Part shown: positions 5,598 to 5,728 of the stretch, in pieces
Layout of the letters: every line of letters begins with the position of its first letter
Numbering within the stretch: position 1 is the stretch's first letter
Assembly: GCA_964426355.1 (NCBI GenBank)
Contig: CAYRRA010000229.1
Coordinates: 1-5,728 of the forward strand
Length of the DNA stretch: 5,728 bases
Origin: JAJFTV01 sp964426355
GTDB lineage: Bacteria; Chloroflexota; Anaerolineae; Anaerolineales; Anaerolineaceae
Direction of reading: 5' to 3'
The notes under the pieces: model-generated
The model's database searches: none
Seen by the model: only the letters and a program-made list of their open reading frames with translations
Told to the model about the DNA's origin: nothing
Translations under genes and position numbers: made by a program

Positions 5598-5650
5598 GGT
5601 TGGGTATGAGGGAAACCTCATACCCAACCCCCTTGCTTTGTTGATTTTCA
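5598..5650 (+). terminator. Perfect hairpin after the binding-protein gene
   Basis: A perfect 14-bp stem, GGTTGGGTATGAGG (5598-5611) with CCTCATACCCAACC (5616-5629), is closed by a GAAA tetraloop. It starts 16 bp past the stop codon. The following sequence is only moderately T-rich (CTTGCTTTGTTGATTTT), so termination may be partial. In ABC sugar operons such hairpins commonly protect the binding-protein mRNA and reduce read-through to permease genes. Confidence 0.7.
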
Positions 5651-5728
5651 CGGTGTTTACAGAGAATCTGCGTCATCATTCGGCTACAAATGAATCAGCA
5701 GTAACTATACTGTATTAAAGGTAGATAT
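5630..5728 (+). other. Non-coding leader of a probable downstream gene
   Basis: No open frame with a good start lies here. TATACT (5706-5711) is a -10-like hexamer, but the -35 at 17 bp (GCTACA) matches only 3 of 6 bases. AAAGGTAG (5717-5724) could be a Shine-Dalgarno for a gene starting just past the window edge, which by context would be a permease. Confidence 0.3.

Noticed and set aside
5648..5664. Possible fifth LacI-type operator near GTGTTTACA
   Set aside because: Only the right half resembles the operator. The central CG and the left half are absent.

Overview
The window looks like chromosomal DNA from a heterotrophic anaerobe, most probably a member of the Chloroflexota (Anaerolineae-like). 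The hints are a stand-alone FMN-dependent glutamate-synthase-type protein with an N-terminal cysteine cluster, and a sugar-type solute-binding lipoprotein with a long Ala/Pro/Glu-rich linker after the lipidated cysteine. The taxonomic call is inference. No rRNA, tRNA, CRISPR array or insertion sequence was seen.

Layout. Positions 1-1265 (minus strand) hold the first 421 codons of a glutamate-synthase-like gene that runs off the left edge. It has a strong ribosome binding site, a leader hairpin and a TATAAT promoter. Positions 1266-1749 contain no recognisable gene. They hold one small minus-strand ORF with a good Shine-Dalgarno sequence (1376-1609), a textbook intrinsic terminator reading on the plus strand (1396-1447), and a cluster of GGATTA-type inverted repeats (1637-1736). 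Positions 1750-2760 (minus) and 3096-4109 (plus) encode two divergent, clearly paralogous LacI/GalR-family repressors. Positions 4188-5582 (plus) encode a family 1 ABC-transporter solute-binding lipoprotein. It is followed by a perfect 14-bp hairpin and about 100 bp of leader that probably leads to transporter permease genes outside the window.

The most informative stretch is the 335-bp divergent intergenic region (2761-3095). It carries four LacI-type operators related to TGTAAACG/CGTTTACA, centred near 2776, 2866, 2964 and 3074, and three sigma70-type promoters. The promoters are one near-perfect plus-strand promoter (TTGACA, 16 bp, TATAAT) and two tandem minus-strand promoters. An operator covers or immediately follows each predicted transcription start. 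The two repressors have nearly identical recognition helices, so each could repress itself and its partner. The right-hand repressor and the binding protein are co-directional and probably form one sugar-responsive operon. The likely role is induction of a carbohydrate uptake system by its own substrate, with two sensors reading one set of operators. The sugar cannot be told from the sequence.
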